From positions 1,798,001-1,862,000 of the forward strand of contig NZ_CP032702.1 of the NCBI RefSeq assembly GCF_007833795.1: DNA of 64,000 bases, read 5' to 3'. Positions 36,807 through 45,819 of the stretch are shown here, piece by piece; the first letter of the stretch is position 1, and the number at the start of each line of letters is the position of its first letter. The position numbers and the translations under genes are program-made. A model generated the notes under the pieces. It was not told where the DNA came from. It saw only the letters and a program-made list of their open reading frames with translations, and made no database searches. The stretch comes from Candidatus Pantoea soli (GTDB lineage Bacteria; Pseudomonadota; Gammaproteobacteria; Enterobacterales; Enterobacteriaceae).

Positions 36807-37757
36807 ATGCCGCTGACACTTTCACTGAACACCAATCCGCTGGTCAACCGCTTTGCTGACCCGCAGGATCTGATTACCACCGTTGCCCGGCAAATCCGCA
36901 TTCGTGACTTGCAGCTGACGCACGAGTTCATTAACCCCGGCTGGCCCGCCGCCACCATCATGCAGATGACGCGCCGCATGCAGCGGGCGCTGCGCGACAC
37001 CGGCGTGCGCGTGACCTCCGGGATGACCGGGCCTTATGGCCGCCTGAATCATTTTGGTCATCCTGATGCTGCGGTGCGCCGCTATTATATTGACTGGTTT
37101 AAGACCTTTGCCGATATCACAGCCAGCCTGGGCGGCACCGCCATCGGCTCGCAGTTCGCCATCTTCACCCAGCAGGATTTCAACGATGTGGCGCGCCGCG
37201 AGGCGCTGATCGCCATCGCCATTGACTGCTGGGCCGAAGTCGCCGAGCACGCGCGGGCGGCAGGCCTGCGCTATCTGTTCTGGGAGCCGATGAGCATTGG
37301 CCGCGAATTTGGTGAAACGATACCCGCCTGTCTGGCACTGCAGCAGCGGCTCAGCGCCTGTGATTTTGCCGTGCCGATGTGGATGATGGCGGATATCGAT
37401 CACGGCGATGTCACGTCTGCGGATGCGCGTGACTACGATCCTTATGCCTGGGCAGAAGCGGTGCCGCGCTACTCGCCGATTATTCACATCAAGCAAAGCA
37501 TGATGGATAAAGGCGGCCACAGGCCCTTTACATTGCAGTACAATGCCGGCGGCCGCATTCAGCCACAGCCGCTGCTGGATGCGCTGGCGCGCGGTGGCGC
37601 GGAGAATAACGAGATCTGCCTGGAGCTGAGTTTCAAAGAGCGTGAACCCACCGACAGCCGGGTCATCGCTGACATTGCCGAGAGCGTGGCATTCTGGGCC
37701 GATCACATTGATACCGGCGTGCAGGATTTGCATCTGGTCAACCCGCCGCAGCGCTAA
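36807..37757 (+). CDS. eryC: EryC-like sugar-phosphate isomerase/epimerase
   Basis: 316 residues from the ATG at 36807. It follows AAGGGA and sits 10 bases after the dehydrogenase stop, so the longer upstream frame is rejected. It has a TIM-barrel (xylose-isomerase-like) pattern with metal-ligand candidates in FWEPMSIGREFGE, WMMADIDHGD, IIHIKQS and LELSFKE. It resembles Brucella EryC, now regarded as an isomerase acting on tetrulose 4-phosphate rather than a dehydrogenase. The later isomerases of that route (TIM-like EryH and RpiB-like EryI) are not in this window, so they must be elsewhere or be replaced. Confidence 0.8.
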   Translation: MPLTLSLNTNPLVNRFADPQDLITTVARQIRIRDLQLTHEFINPGWPAATIMQMTRRMQRALRDTGVRVTSGMTGPYGRLNHFGHPDAAVRRYYIDWFKTFADITASLGGTAIGSQFAIFTQQDFNDVARREALIAIAIDCWAEVAEHARAAGLRYLFWEPMSIGREFGETIPACLALQQRLSACDFAVPMWMMADIDHGDVTSADARDYDPYAWAEAVPRYSPIIHIKQSMMDKGGHRPFTLQYNAGGRIQPQPLLDALARGGAENNEICLELSFKEREPTDSRVIADIAESVAFWADHIDTGVQDLHLVNPPQR

Positions 37758-37797
37758 CTCTGCGACGGGCCTTCCGTAACCGATAAGGGAATAACAC

Positions 37798-38754
37798 ATG
37801 AAACCGGCACCCACCCCTGCTGAGCGCGATGATTCTCTGGCGCTGCGCGCTGCCTGGCTGCACTACGTTGGTGGTCTGACGCAGGCGGAAGTGGCAAAAC
37901 GTCTCGGGCTGCCCTCGGTGAAAACACACCGCATGATTGCGCGTATGGTGGCCGAAGGTGCGGTCAAGGTCACCATCGATGGTGACATCGTCGACTGCGT
38001 CCGGCTGGAAGAGCAGCTGCGCGGGAAATATGGTTTTCGCTTTTGCCAGGTGGCACCGGATCTGGGTGAAGAGGGTCTGCCGGTGCGGGCGCTGGGGATG
38101 GCGGGCGCCGACTATCTGCGCAATCTGCTTGCCGCCTCACCCGCACTGACGCTGGGGCTGGGCCATGGGCGAACGCTCTCTGCGGCGATCCACCAGCTGC
38201 CACGCACCGAGGCGCCGCAGGTGCGCTTTGTTTCCCTGCTGGGCTGCCTGACGCGCAACTATGCCCTGAATCCGCATGACGTGATGCATCGCATCGCAGA
38301 AAAAACCGGCGCGCAGGCGTACATGATGCCGGTGCCGTTCTGCGCCAACACCCGTGAAGACCGCGATGTCCTGCTGGCGCAGCGCGGCGTGCACGAGGTG
38401 TTTAGCATGGCCGAAGCCAGTGAAGTGAAGCTGGTTGGCATCGGTACTGTGGAACCGGCGGCGCAGCTGGTAGAAGCCGGCATGATTGACGAAGCGGAGA
38501 TCCATGAGATTGCCGCGTCCGGTGCCGTGGGGGAACTGCTGGGGCACTTCTTTAATGCCAGCGGGCAGATGATCCATAACTCGCTGACGGCGCGCACCCT
38601 TTCCGTGCCGCTTGAACTGGGGCATCACGCCGACATCGTGGCGCTGGCTGGCGGCAGCAGCAAAGTGGCCGCTCTGCGCGCCGTGCTGGCCAGCGGCCTC
38701 GTCACCGGGCTGATCACCGACGAGCAGACGGCCCGGGCGCTGCTAACCCCCTGA
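37798..38754 (+). CDS. eryD: SorC-family transcriptional regulator (EryD-like)
   Basis: 318 residues. The N-terminal helix-turn-helix is GGLTQAEVAKRLGLPSVKTHRMIARMVAEGAVKV. The C-terminal sugar-binding domain contains GLGHGRTLSAAI, VRFVSLLGCLTRNYALNPHDV and GVGTV-like VGIGTVEPA. EryD of Brucella, which represses the ery operon until erythritol is present, belongs to this family. It is the last gene of the rightward operon, 40 bases after eryC. The probable target is the 33.3-33.7 kb divergent region. Confidence 0.86.
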   Translation: MKPAPTPAERDDSLALRAAWLHYVGGLTQAEVAKRLGLPSVKTHRMIARMVAEGAVKVTIDGDIVDCVRLEEQLRGKYGFRFCQVAPDLGEEGLPVRALGMAGADYLRNLLAASPALTLGLGHGRTLSAAIHQLPRTEAPQVRFVSLLGCLTRNYALNPHDVMHRIAEKTGAQAYMMPVPFCANTREDRDVLLAQRGVHEVFSMAEASEVKLVGIGTVEPAAQLVEAGMIDEAEIHEIAASGAVGELLGHFFNASGQMIHNSLTARTLSVPLELGHHADIVALAGGSSKVAALRAVLASGLVTGLITDEQTARALLTP

Positions 38755-38757
38755 GGT

Positions 38758-39306
38758 TCAGCCACGCCGGGGCGCGGGGCACAATTCACCGGGCAGCAGG
38801 CCGAACAGCCAGTCATCCTGCCAGCGTCCCTGCAGAAAATAGTTCTGCCGCAGCGTGCCCTCGTGCGTGAAACCCACTTTCAGCAGGGTGCGGCGGGAGG
38901 CTTCATTACCTGCCGTGACCGTCGCGGTCAGCCTGCGGTAGCCGCACACATCGAACGCGAAGCGGGCAATATCATAGAGTGAACCGGCTCCTAACCCCCG
39001 GCCATGAAATGCCGGCGCAAGGATAAATCCAACCTCCGCGACGTTGTCACCGCGATCGATAAAACCGGTCACCCCCGCGGGTATGGCACTGCCCTTTTCA
39101 CTCATCACCAGGCAGAGCCAGTGCGCGCTGCCTTTCTGCCATGGCGGCAGCCGCGGCAGAAAGGAGTGGGTGCGGATATCCTCTGTGCTGCGCGGCGCGC
39201 TGATATAGCGCATGATGTCCGGGTCCTGATGCAGTGCCAGAAAAAAAGGCCAGTCAGCGGCGGTCATGGGACGATAGTCAATGCTGGCAGAGCGAACAGC
39301 AAACAT
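38758..39306 (-). CDS. GNAT acetyltransferase, RimJ/RimL-like
   Basis: 182 residues. Typical GNAT blocks: GVTGFIDRGDNVAEVGFILAPAFHGRGLGAGSLYDIARFAFD (acetyl-CoA loop RGLGAG) and NEASRRTLLKVGFTHEGTLRQNYFLQGRWQDDWLFGLL. The last is characteristic of ribosomal-protein-acetylase-like members. The substrate is unknown. It has a GGGAG ribosome binding site and faces the SorC gene tail to tail with a 3-base gap. It probably continues the leftward transcript from yciT, 24 bases upstream. Confidence 0.88.
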   Translation of the reverse strand: MFAVRSASIDYRPMTAADWPFFLALHQDPDIMRYISAPRSTEDIRTHSFLPRLPPWQKGSAHWLCLVMSEKGSAIPAGVTGFIDRGDNVAEVGFILAPAFHGRGLGAGSLYDIARFAFDVCGYRRLTATVTAGNEASRRTLLKVGFTHEGTLRQNYFLQGRWQDDWLFGLLPGELCPAPRRG

Positions 39307-39330
39307 GCAAAACTCCCGTGGGATAACGTG

Positions 39331-40071
39331 CTAAACCAGGCTCAGCGTCAGCCCCTGCGCGCGCAGCTGCTGCTGACAGGCGATGTCCAGACTGCTGTCG
39401 GTAATGACCTGTCTGAAAGGCTGCTGCGGGGCCAGCGCGTAAGGGTGAATCTGACCAAACTTGGAAGCATCCGTCAGCGCAATAGTGTGGGCCGGCTTCT
39501 CCATAATGGCGTTGACCACGTCACAGCGCAGCATATTGCGGCTGGTAAAGCCGGTGGTGGCATCCCAGCCATCAATGCCAATAAACGCCTTGTGAAAATT
39601 AAGGTGCTGGATGCAGAGCCGCGTCAGCGGGCCAACCACCGATTCACTGCTTTTCTGAAACAGCCCACCGAGAATAATCACATCGCCGCCCTTTTCCCGC
39701 AGCAGGCCGGCGATGTAGTGGCTGACGGTCACAATGGTGATATCCTGGCGATCGCTGAGCTCACGCGCCAGCAGCGCATTGGTGCTGCCGCCCTCGATAA
39801 ATACCGTTTCCCCCGGATTGACCAGCCCGGCGGCAAATTCCGCCAGGCGCTTTTTCACGGCAAAACGGGTTTGCATCCGGGCCCCGACATCGTCACTTTC
39901 CGGCGCAACGGCCGAACCGTGTACCCGGCGCAGAAAACCGCCTTTTTCCAGCGCATTGAGATCCTGCCGCACCGTCACTTCGGAAACGCCGGTGGTCTGT
40001 GCCAGTTCATTGACGCTGACGCTGCCGCGCGCGCTGACCAGCTGAATAATGTGTTCATGACGTGCGTTCAT
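39331..40071 (-). CDS. yciT: DeoR-family regulator YciT
   Basis: 246 residues from the ATG at 40071; the longer frame would run into the DUF1479 stop. It has a DeoR helix-turn-helix (VSVNELAQTTGVSEVTVRQDLNALEKGGFLRRVHG) and a sensor domain (VFIEGGSTNALLARELS, VVGPLTRLCIQHLNFHKAFIGIDGWDATTGFTSRNMLRCDVVNA). This matches E. coli YciT closely from memory, including the PLTRxCIQ and FIGIDGW stretches. YciT has been linked to osmotic-stress gene control in E. coli. It is 16 bases downstream of the DUF1479 gene, and a DeoR-type operator precedes that gene, so autoregulation is likely. Confidence 0.88.
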   Translation of the reverse strand: MNARHEHIIQLVSARGSVSVNELAQTTGVSEVTVRQDLNALEKGGFLRRVHGSAVAPESDDVGARMQTRFAVKKRLAEFAAGLVNPGETVFIEGGSTNALLARELSDRQDITIVTVSHYIAGLLREKGGDVIILGGLFQKSSESVVGPLTRLCIQHLNFHKAFIGIDGWDATTGFTSRNMLRCDVVNAIMEKPAHTIALTDASKFGQIHPYALAPQQPFRQVITDSSLDIACQQQLRAQGLTLSLV

Positions 40072-40087
40072 GGTGTTTGCTGTCCTG

Positions 40088-41353
40088 TCAGCGATCCAGT
40101 CCCAGACTGCGGCGGCCTGTGGCATTCAGCGCCTGTGGCGTAAATCGACCGCGCCAGTGTTGCTCATAATCTTCTTTTGGGAAATCCCCCGGTGACGTCC
40201 CGTTCGCCAGTGCCTGCGCCACGCTGGCGGCATACGCGGCGTTTTTCTCACACAGCGGCGCGGCCGGAATGTACATCACATTGCCCCAGCCCTGCTGGTT
40301 TTCCACCGGTGCCACGGCATGAATGACGTCGCAGTGCCACCAGACGGAGTCGCCCGCCTCGAGCGCCGGAATGGAACACAGTCCGTCGATCAGCTCCGGA
40401 TGCCACTGCGCTGAAACCGGCAGCACCTTGCCCGGCGCCACGCCACATAACTCCTCTTCCGGTACATCGTTCAGCAGCGGACGCAGCAGCAGATACGCCA
40501 TCGCTTCCGGCACCGGGACCACATGCAGCAGTCCCTGGCCGGGTTGCATATCCGAGAGCGCTGTCCAGCCCTGAAACGTGCGAAACACCGAGCACTTTGT
40601 GGTGGTGCCGGACTGATATTCATTAACCTCAGTGCGATGCGCCGCATCCCAGGGATCGTACTGATCAAAGTGATTGCTGAAGATCGGGCCGAACACCTTC
40701 TGATAGGCCGGCAGCAGCCAGCGCTCCAGTGCGCCGGAATCGGTATGCGCGCCCAGCCCGCGCGAGGTGGTGCCCGGCGGACGACGGCGGATGCGATCCG
40801 GATACAGAATACTGACATCCGGCTCAAACCAGCGTCTGCCGCCGGACTCAAACTTCCACAGGCGATTAAGGAAAGACTGGGTTTGTGCCATCGCCTCACT
40901 CTGGCGCGCGGCCATCTGCGCTTCGCTCCAGTAGATGGGGTAAATCTCCGGGCGCGACGCGTCCAGATTGCCAAAGAAATTGTCACCGGGTCCGGCGTAA
41001 ACCTGATCAAAGGCGTTGTCGTCCAGATAGCGCATCATGGCGGCATCCCACGCCAGCGCCTGATCGCGGGGAAACGTCTGCCTGACCACCACGCAACCGC
41101 GTCGGCGGATATGCTGCCGGGTGGCTTCGTCAAGGCTGCCAGCGGCAATCTCAGCCTGAGTAATCTGCGGCCATGCGCTGCCGTTCTGTGCCTCTTCCGC
41201 GCGCGCGGCGGCAATTTCACTGACAATCTTACTTTTGACTTGTTCAAACAGCCCTTCAACGTCGCCGATCTGCGCGCGCAGGGCACGCTTAAGCTGGCGA
41301 ATGGCCTGTGGACAGTCGGCGGGCTGCTGTTCGGCAGTAAACGGGGTGGTCAT
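40088..41353 (-). CDS. DUF1479 (YbiU-like) putative non-heme iron oxygenase
   Basis: 421 residues, soluble. DUF1479 features: RGCVVVRQTFPRDQALAWDAAMMRYL, FFGNLDASRPEIYPIYWSEAQ, GLGAHTDSGALERWL and GDSVWWHCDVIHAVAPV. The HxD and distal His resemble the iron-binding facial triad of 2-oxoglutarate-dependent dioxygenases. This is the YbiU family, and its substrate is unknown. It forms an operon with yciT downstream. An AAATGAAAG/CTTTCATTT inverted repeat lies about 30-60 bases before the start. Confidence 0.86.
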   Translation of the reverse strand: MTTPFTAEQQPADCPQAIRQLKRALRAQIGDVEGLFEQVKSKIVSEIAAARAEEAQNGSAWPQITQAEIAAGSLDEATRQHIRRRGCVVVRQTFPRDQALAWDAAMMRYLDDNAFDQVYAGPGDNFFGNLDASRPEIYPIYWSEAQMAARQSEAMAQTQSFLNRLWKFESGGRRWFEPDVSILYPDRIRRRPPGTTSRGLGAHTDSGALERWLLPAYQKVFGPIFSNHFDQYDPWDAAHRTEVNEYQSGTTTKCSVFRTFQGWTALSDMQPGQGLLHVVPVPEAMAYLLLRPLLNDVPEEELCGVAPGKVLPVSAQWHPELIDGLCSIPALEAGDSVWWHCDVIHAVAPVENQQGWGNVMYIPAAPLCEKNAAYAASVAQALANGTSPGDFPKEDYEQHWRGRFTPQALNATGRRSLGLDR

Positions 41354-41384
41354 GGCGCGCTCCTCGGGTCAGCGGGTTATTTTC

Positions 41385-41410
41385 AAATGAAAGCTTTTAC
41401 ACTTTCATTT
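41385..41410. promoter_or_regulatory. Inverted repeat, probable YciT (DeoR-type) operator
   Basis: AAATGAAAG-N8-CTTTCATTT is a perfect 9-bp inverted repeat, 32-57 bases before the DUF1479 ATG. TTTCATTT-type half-sites are common among DeoR-family regulators such as AgaR, and the downstream gene in this operon is one. Confidence 0.6.
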
Positions 41411-41509
41411 ATGGCGCATACCGCCCGGACATCAAGCCTGCTGAGGGAAATAGTGAAGCGCGATCACAAATCGAAGGTTAATTAGCCTTCATTCGTAAAT
41501 CAGCAGGTT

Positions 41510-42265
41510 TCAGCATTGCACGGTAACCGCATAAAAGGCCGCCCCATCGAGGCGCGTTGCACGGGTATCGGCATCCAGCATCAGGCAGAGTTCGACATCG
41601 TCAGCAAAGCCGCGCTGGCGCAGCTCCTGGGCAGATGCACAAGTCGCCAGATCGCGAAACGCCTGCTGTTTTGCCTGTTGCCACACGGCTGCCGCCGCCT
41701 GCGCCTCAGGCGAAGCCGTGCGCTCGGCCAGTGCCGCCACCAGCCCACCCGCCGCAACATAATCTTCCAGCGCCGGTCGAAGCGAGCCATCGGGCCAGCG
41801 TTCACCGCAGGGGATAATCAGAATGGTGTCGAAATGGCGGATAGCCGCAACGGTAGCGGACAGATTGCGCAGGCAGGCACTGAAGATCACCGCCCCGCTT
41901 TCACGGGCGCTAAAGGCTACTGTTGAACCATTAGGCGAAGGCAGTACCAGCCGCGAACCGGGCGGCAGCGTGGTTAATGAGGAGGGTGACAGGCTGAAGT
42001 GCGCCCCGCTGACTTGCCGCTCTGTGCTCGCCAGCAACGCCCCCTGCGCCTGGGCAAACTGCGCGGCAGTGTCATCCCGCCACCGCCACGGCAGAATGCA
42101 AGCGTCACGGTTACAGGCAAGACTGACGCAGGTGGAAAAGGACATCACGTCTACCACCACCACACACGCCACTTCGCCGGCCAGCCACCGGGCTGCCGCT
42201 AAGCCCCACTCCAGTCGGATAGTCTGTGCTCGCTGGGTAAACCAGCCGCTGTTCACGGCAGACAT
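41510..42265 (-). CDS. 2-phosphosulfolactate phosphatase (ComB) family protein
   Basis: 251 residues. ComB family (PF04029) features: VVVDVMSFSTCVSLACNRDA near the N-terminus, LVLPSPNGSTVAF with the conserved PNGS, IIPCGERWPDGSLRPALEDYVAAGGL, and FADDVELCLMLDAD. In methanogens and Bacillus, ComB dephosphorylates phosphosulfolactate. Here no ComA, ComC or sulfolactate gene is adjacent, so the actual substrate is unclear. The gene has a good site, GAGGAAAAC, before its ATG. It belongs to the leftward block with a GNAT and a beta-lactamase gene upstream. Confidence 0.85.
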   Translation of the reverse strand: MSAVNSGWFTQRAQTIRLEWGLAAARWLAGEVACVVVVDVMSFSTCVSLACNRDACILPWRWRDDTAAQFAQAQGALLASTERQVSGAHFSLSPSSLTTLPPGSRLVLPSPNGSTVAFSARESGAVIFSACLRNLSATVAAIRHFDTILIIPCGERWPDGSLRPALEDYVAAGGLVAALAERTASPEAQAAAAVWQQAKQQAFRDLATCASAQELRQRGFADDVELCLMLDADTRATRLDGAAFYAVTVQC

Positions 42266-42298
42266 AGTTTTCCTCCGCGTCGCTGCAGCTGTTTGCCG

Positions 42299-42742
42299 TT
42301 ATGATCCGAGCAGATGCCGGTACTGAACGAAATCGGTTTTGCTGGCAACCTGATCGTACAATGCGCGCGCCGCGGCGTTGCTTTCCTGCGTCATCCAGTA
42401 GACGCGGGCACAGCCAAGCTGCTCTGCCTGCTGATAGACCGCCAGCATCAGCGCTTTGCCGCAGCCCAGCCCGCGGGCGGATTCGCTGACGTAAAGATCC
42501 TGCAGATAACAGGCGTTACCGCGCGTCCAGGTTGAGCGGTGCGTCAGAAAATGCACCAGACCGACCATACTGCCGTCGCGCTCCGCGACCAGACAGTGCA
42601 TCGGCTCTGCGCGCGACAGCAGGCGGCGGAAGGTTTCGCCGGAGGTATCATCATCAATAGTGGTCTGATAAAAGCGCTGATATCCCCGCCACAGCGCCAT
42701 CCAGGGAGAAAAATCCTCCGCGCGTAATGCCCGTATTTCCAT
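42299..42742 (-). CDS. GNAT-family N-acetyltransferase
   Basis: 147 residues, a single GNAT domain. Landmarks are EIRALRAEDFSPWMALW at the start, ACYLQDLYVSESARGLGCGKALMLAVYQQAEQLGC (acetyl-CoA binding RGLGCGKAL) and MTQESNAAARALYDQVASKTDFVQYRHLL. The pattern WMALWRGYQRFY plus QDLYVSE recalls diamine/amino-acid acetyltransferase-like GNATs. The exact substrate is unknown. It lies 9 bases after the beta-lactamase stop, so the two may be co-transcribed. Confidence 0.87.
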   Translation of the reverse strand: MEIRALRAEDFSPWMALWRGYQRFYQTTIDDDTSGETFRRLLSRAEPMHCLVAERDGSMVGLVHFLTHRSTWTRGNACYLQDLYVSESARGLGCGKALMLAVYQQAEQLGCARVYWMTQESNAAARALYDQVASKTDFVQYRHLLGS

Positions 42743-42751
42743 ACCCGGTCC

Positions 42752-43879
42752 TTATTGATTGTTATTGATGGCACGAATGATCTTATCGGCGGCTCTCACG
42801 CGATCATCATTCGGATACCACTTATTGGCCAGCATAATAACGGCAATTTTTTGCGCCGGGATGAATACCGCATAGGTGGCGAAGCCATTGGTGGAGCCGG
42901 TTTTGTTGTACCACGCCTGCGCCGGCGCTGCTTCTGGCGGCGAAACCGGCGTGGCAGGCATACCGTTCATGATGCGCGCCCCGCTGTTACCCGCCACCCG
43001 TTGCGCTTCATCTGCCGCTAAAGGGTAATACTCCCACATCATCGCCTGGGTGAAGGCCTCCGTACGGTAGTACCCCTGCTGCGTAGTCGCGATCGCCTGT
43101 TGCCACGCCGGGGCCACTGGCTGCTGCTGTAACTGAATAGCCAGCCAGCGGATCAGATCCGCCGACGTTGACTTCAGCCCGTAAGCTTCCGCATCCAGCG
43201 GCGCGGGCGTCACGCGCACGGGCTTATCCAGCTTGCTGTACCCCTGCGCATAGCGCCCCATGGCTGCCGCGGGCACCTGCACATAGGTATGCGACATTCC
43301 CATCGCCGGTAATAACTGTTTTTCCATGGCGTCGGTAAACGACTGGTGCAGGCTTTTCGCGGTGATGATGCCCAGCAGGCCAATACCTAAATTGGAATAC
43401 ACACGTGTCGTTCCGGGCGGTTGCGGCGGCTGCCAGTTTTTATACCACGCCATCAGCTGCTGATTATCTTTCACGGTATCGGGCACAAACAGCGGCGTGC
43501 CGCTGGTATGGGTCGCCAGATTAAGCAGCGTCACCCGATCAAACGCACTGCCCTTCAGCGCTGGCAGCCACTGGCTGACGGTGTCGCTGAATGCCAGCTG
43601 ATGCTGCTGTGCCGCATAGCTGGCCAGCGTGGCGGTGAAGGTTTTGCTCAGCGAACCGATTTCAAACAGCGTCTGTTCGCTGACGGCAACCTGCGTCTGT
43701 TTTGAGGCGACACCGTAATTATAAAAGTGCGTTTTACCCTCGTGCAGGATCGCCACCGCCATACCGGGGATAGCGTACTGCTGCATCAGCGGGACGATTA
43801 CCGCATCCGGTGAAGGTTCGGCCAGCGCGCTGCCGCTCAGCAACAGCGTTACGACAAAAAATCGGGCGGGTAAGCGCAT
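42752..43879 (-). CDS. ampC: Class C (AmpC-type) beta-lactamase
   Basis: 375 residues from the ATG at 43879 (AAGGA upstream); a longer frame is rejected. The signal peptide is [20 protein letters not shown], so it is periplasmic. All three serine-hydrolase motifs are in place: S76-L-S-K79 (FEIGSLSKT), YSN in [12 protein letters not shown], and KTG in [18 protein letters not shown]. The length and the tail [19 protein letters not shown] agree with AmpC enzymes. No ampR regulator is adjacent, so expression is probably constitutive and low. A penicillin-binding-protein-like esterase is the alternative reading. Confidence 0.88.
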   Translation of the reverse strand: MRLPARFFVVTLLLSGSALAEPSPDAVIVPLMQQYAIPGMAVAILHEGKTHFYNYGVASKQTQVAVSEQTLFEIGSLSKTFTATLASYAAQQHQLAFSDTVSQWLPALKGSAFDRVTLLNLATHTSGTPLFVPDTVKDNQQLMAWYKNWQPPQPPGTTRVYSNLGIGLLGIITAKSLHQSFTDAMEKQLLPAMGMSHTYVQVPAAAMGRYAQGYSKLDKPVRVTPAPLDAEAYGLKSTSADLIRWLAIQLQQQPVAPAWQQAIATTQQGYYRTEAFTQAMMWEYYPLAADEAQRVAGNSGARIMNGMPATPVSPPEAAPAQAWYNKTGSTNGFATYAVFIPAQKIAVIMLANKWYPNDDRVRAADKIIRAINNNQ

Positions 43880-44064
43880 AAAAAATCCTTTTATTCCTGT
43901 CACAGGTGGATGTCAGGGCCGCAGTATACCCTGCCCGCGTCCCCTTTACGCGCCATCGCTGTCTGCAAGTGAACGGTGTCACATCTTCTCAATGCCGGGT
44001 TGCTGTTTTTTCAACCGACTCCTATACCTCTGTAAATTAAGCTTTAACCGCAAGGGAGCGTGCT

Positions 44065-45819
44065 ATGGATAATGTGTTGACCCGTGAACAGCGACTTAAC
44101 CAGCTTCGTCAGCGACATGCCGCACCGGTACTGATTGTCGGCGGCGGTATTAATGGCATCAGTACCTTTCGGGAACTGGCTTTACAGGGCATACCGGCCA
44201 TTCTGATTGAAAAAGGCGACTGGTGTCAGGCAGCAAGCGGTGCGCTGTCACGCATGATCCACGGCGGATTACGCTACCTGGAGACCGGCGAATTTGCGCT
44301 GGTGAAAGAATCGGTGATGGAACGCGATCGCCTGCTGAAAAACGCCGCGCACTATGTGTTCCCCCTGCGGACCACGGTGCCTGTCGATAATCTCAGTGGC
44401 GGGCTGGTCAATGCGACGCGGCGCTTTCTGCGGCTGAGTGATAAACCCACGCGGCGCGGCGCAATGCTGATTAAAACCGGCCTCAGCCTTTACGATCTCT
44501 ATACCCGCCAGTATGGCACCATGCCGCGCCATCAGGTGCGTAATGAAGCGGCCACGCGCGATCGCTGGCCAGGTTTTGCCCCGTGGGTGAAATACAGTGC
44601 CAGCTATTACGATGCGTGGATCAGCGCACCGGAGCGGCTGGGCTTCGAACTCATTGAGGACGCAGAGCGCGCCTGCCCGACAGCGCTGGCACTCAACTAT
44701 CTGCAGCTGGTCAGCGCTGACGGCGAAACGGTCACGCTGCAGGATGTCCTGAGCGGCGAGCACTTTACCCTGCAGCCGCACGTGCTGGTGAATGCCGGAG
44801 GCGCGTGGATCGATCAGCTTAATCAGCGGCTGCACGCGAATGCCGGTGGACCCCGGCTGATTGGCGGCACCAAAGGCTCACATCTGATTCTTGACCATCC
44901 GGAGCTGCTGCAGATGCTGGCGGGTGAAATGGTCTATTTCGAAAATGAAGAGGGCCGCGTCTGCATTATGTTCCCGTGGTTTGGGAAAGTGCTGGTGGGC
45001 TCAACCGATATTCGCGTGGACGACCCTGACAGCGTGGTGTGCGAAGAGGAGGAAAAAGCCTACATCCTTGCCTCGCTGCGCTTTGTGTTTCCGGACATCG
45101 TGGTGCCGGACGCCGCGGTGGTTTACACCTTTTGCGGCGTGCGGCCGTTGCCGGCCAGCGACGCCACGGTCAACGGCCAGATCTCCCGCAACCACTCGCT
45201 GGTGCTGCTGCCACCGGATGCCACCCGCGCCTGGAGTACGTTGTGTCTGGTCGGTGGCAAATGGACCACCTTCCGCCGCTTTGGCGAGGAAGCGGCCGAT
45301 CGCGTGCTGCGCCTGCTGGGCGAAAAACGTCAGGTCTCCACTACCGATCTGCCCATCGGCGGCGGCCGGGATTTTCCCCCGGCTTCCGGCCAGAGCGCGT
45401 GGCTCAGCCAGCTGGCCCGGCAATATGACGTGCCGCTGCCGCGCGTCACGCAACTGGTCAAACGCTATGGCAGTCGCGCCCTGCCGCTGCTGGCACGCAT
45501 TCAGCAACAGGGAGAGCAGCCGCTGCGCCAGCATGCCGACTACAGCGCGCTGGAGCTGCATTATCTGATTGAACATGAACAGGTGTGCCAGCTGGAGGAT
45601 CTTCTTGTACGACGCACCGGGCTGGCCATCTGCGGCGAGCTCACCCCCGCGCTGATGCAGGAGATCTCGCTGCTGCTAGCCAGCACGCTGGGCTGGAACG
45701 AAAATCAGCGCGTGCAGAATCTGCAGCGCACCTGCGCCAGCCTGGCGCGCCTGCACGGTCTCACCGGCCTCTATCCCACAGTTGTTCAGGAGGAAATCCG
45801 CCATGTCAGTAACCAGTAA
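44065..45819 (+). CDS. FAD-dependent oxidoreductase, GlpA/GlpD-like (second polyol module)
   Basis: 584 residues, with AAGGGAG before the ATG. The FAD motif is LIVGGGINGISTFRELALQGI, followed by ASGALSRMIHGGLRYLETGEFALVKESVMERDRLL. Later blocks are VNAGGAWIDQLNQR, GGTKGSHLILDHPELL, MFPWFGKVLVGSTDIRVDDPDS and GGKWTTFRRFGEEAADRVLRLLG. It is longer than EryB-type enzymes because of a C-terminal domain. It probably oxidises a polyol phosphate to a ketose phosphate at the membrane. It is the first gene of a three-gene operon, overlapping the aldolase gene by 17 bases. The substrate is unknown. Confidence 0.85.
   Translation: MDNVLTREQRLNQLRQRHAAPVLIVGGGINGISTFRELALQGIPAILIEKGDWCQAASGALSRMIHGGLRYLETGEFALVKESVMERDRLLKNAAHYVFPLRTTVPVDNLSGGLVNATRRFLRLSDKPTRRGAMLIKTGLSLYDLYTRQYGTMPRHQVRNEAATRDRWPGFAPWVKYSASYYDAWISAPERLGFELIEDAERACPTALALNYLQLVSADGETVTLQDVLSGEHFTLQPHVLVNAGGAWIDQLNQRLHANAGGPRLIGGTKGSHLILDHPELLQMLAGEMVYFENEEGRVCIMFPWFGKVLVGSTDIRVDDPDSVVCEEEEKAYILASLRFVFPDIVVPDAAVVYTFCGVRPLPASDATVNGQISRNHSLVLLPPDATRAWSTLCLVGGKWTTFRRFGEEAADRVLRLLGEKRQVSTTDLPIGGGRDFPPASGQSAWLSQLARQYDVPLPRVTQLVKRYGSRALPLLARIQQQGEQPLRQHADYSALELHYLIEHEQVCQLEDLLVRRTGLAICGELTPALMQEISLLLASTLGWNENQRVQNLQRTCASLARLHGLTGLYPTVVQEEIRHVSNQ

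Noticed and set aside
35495..37000. 501-residue frame antisense to the eryB/eryC-like genes
   Set aside because: Shadow frame; the sense genes have clear motifs and ribosome binding sites.
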